In this document: positions 4,928-5,147 of the stretch, one piece after another
Position numbering within the stretch: position 1 is the stretch's first letter
Layout: each line of letters starts with the position of its first letter
From: Clostridiaceae bacterium
Lineage (GTDB): Bacteria > Bacillota > Clostridia > Saccharofermentanales > DTU023
DNA: 5,147 bases
NCBI GenBank assembly: GCA_012728535.1
Contig: JAAYEX010000128.1
Span: 1 to 5,147 of the forward strand
Reading direction: 5' to 3'
The notes under the pieces: model-generated
Told to the model about the DNA's origin: nothing
Databases searched by the model: none
The model's input: the letters and a program-made list of their open reading frames with translations, nothing else
Translations under genes and position numbers: made by a program

Positions 4928-5147
4928 ATGTCTGATACAAAACAGGATCGTAATAGAAAAGTTAAGAGTCGCCAGTTGGCACCGCGCGATGAGTCGCCTG
5001 TCCAGGAGAAGAAGTCGGACGGAGGTGTCTTTTCGGGGTCGAGCCAAACCGCGCCCTTCTCGGTTTTGCCCATTTTCTTGCCTTCGCTGGTGGTAAGCAG
5101 CTTGAAAGTAAGACCATAAGCCTCGCCGCCGAGCTTGCGCCTGATAA
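4867..5147 (-). CDS. tyrS: Tyrosyl-tRNA synthetase fragment, broken at its 3' side
   Basis: Reading leftward from the window edge, the frame encodes IRRKLGGEAYGLTF, then LLTTSEGKKMGKTEKG and AVWLDPEKT. These match the region of class I TyrRS around the second ATP-binding signature (KMSKS class, here KMGKT). TyrRS charges tRNA-Tyr in the cytosol. The 5' part (HIGH region and tyrosine pocket) lies beyond the window. In the family, DPEKT is followed by SPYEFYQYW and then by the rest of the catalytic and S4-like RNA-binding domains. Here TPPSDFF is the last possible match (to about 5008). The frame then runs through 47 unrelated residues to a stop at 4867, and no other leftward frame restores the similarity. 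The encoded enzyme would lack its C-terminal part. A chimeric join or a real rearrangement is likely; the TyrRS identity itself is strong. Confidence 0.75.
   Translation of the reverse strand, partial: IRRKLGGEAYGLTFKLLTTSEGKKMGKTEKGAVWLDPEKTPPSDFFSWTGDSSRGANWRLLTFLLRSCFVSDMVVSAKPPFFDFCHSIMTGL
4928..5119 (+). CDS. Possible 5' fragment of an unidentified gene, cut by the tyrS join
   Basis: ATG at 4928 opens a hydrophilic, Lys/Arg-rich N-terminus (MSDTKQDRNRKVKSR, then APRDESPVQEKK) that looks like a disordered leader of a real protein. It lies 39 bases after an extended -10. GGAGG at 4907-4911 is 16 bases before ATG, which is too far for a normal ribosome binding site; no better in-frame start exists. 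From about residue 30 onward the frame is antisense to the TyrRS-coding sequence and is probably meaningless, ending at 5119. If the region is a breakpoint, only about 4928-5010 belongs to this gene. Product unknown. Confidence 0.3.
   Translation: MSDTKQDRNRKVKSRQLAPRDESPVQEKKSDGGVFSGSSQTAPFSVLPIFLPSLVVSSLKVRP

Noticed and set aside
1..5147. CRISPR array, insertion sequence or tRNA genes
   Set aside because: No regularly spaced repeats beyond the coding duplication in tig, no transposase motif and no tRNA-like cloverleaf were seen.

Overview
The window looks like a piece of a low-to-mid GC Gram-positive genome, most likely an anaerobic Clostridia-type member of the Bacillota. The evidence is the gene order tig-clpP-clpX on one strand, strong purine-rich Shine-Dalgarno sites (GAGGAGG, AAGGAG, AAGGA, GGGAG), AT-rich -10 elements, and a tyrosyl-tRNA synthetase fragment of the kind common in that group. 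I cannot name a genus from sequence alone. The odd length and a broken gene at the right edge suggest that the window may be a complete short (metagenomic) contig; this is inference.

Layout. Positions 1-451 hold no convincing protein gene. They contain several inverted repeats, a likely leftward intrinsic terminator near the left edge, and the promoter region of tig. Positions 452-3888 hold the protein quality-control cluster: trigger factor (tig), the ClpP peptidase (clpP) and the ClpX unfoldase (clpX), all rightward. Trigger factor carries an unusual C-terminal His/Asp/Cys-rich tail resembling the metal-binding tail of SlyD. clpP has its own candidate -10 and a short hairpin that would sit at the 5' end of its transcript. 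clpX follows clpP after 37 bases and is probably co-transcribed with it.

A leftward gene (3885-4715) encodes a divergent Hanks-type protein kinase. Its stop codon and the clpX stop codon share one palindromic CTAG. A good candidate terminator for the clp transcript lies inside the 3' coding region of this kinase gene. Positions 4716-4927 are a divergent regulatory region with several small inverted repeats and an extended -10 element.

The right edge (4928-5147) is contradictory. The leftward strand encodes a clear internal piece of tyrosyl-tRNA synthetase (the KMGKT signature loop and what precedes it), whose similarity ends abruptly near 5008-5026. The rightward strand carries what looks like a genuine promoter and hydrophilic N-terminus of a different gene, which loses plausibility at the same place. 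A rearrangement breakpoint or a chimeric assembly join explains both.

Together, trigger factor folds nascent chains at the ribosome exit, and ClpX with ClpP unfolds and degrades regulatory or damaged proteins in the cytosol. The lon and engB/ysxC genes that often follow clpX in Bacillota are not seen here. I found no clear evidence of a wholly new system. The best candidates for something new are the metal-tail trigger factor, the orphan kinase locked tail-to-tail to clpX, and the structured 5' region.
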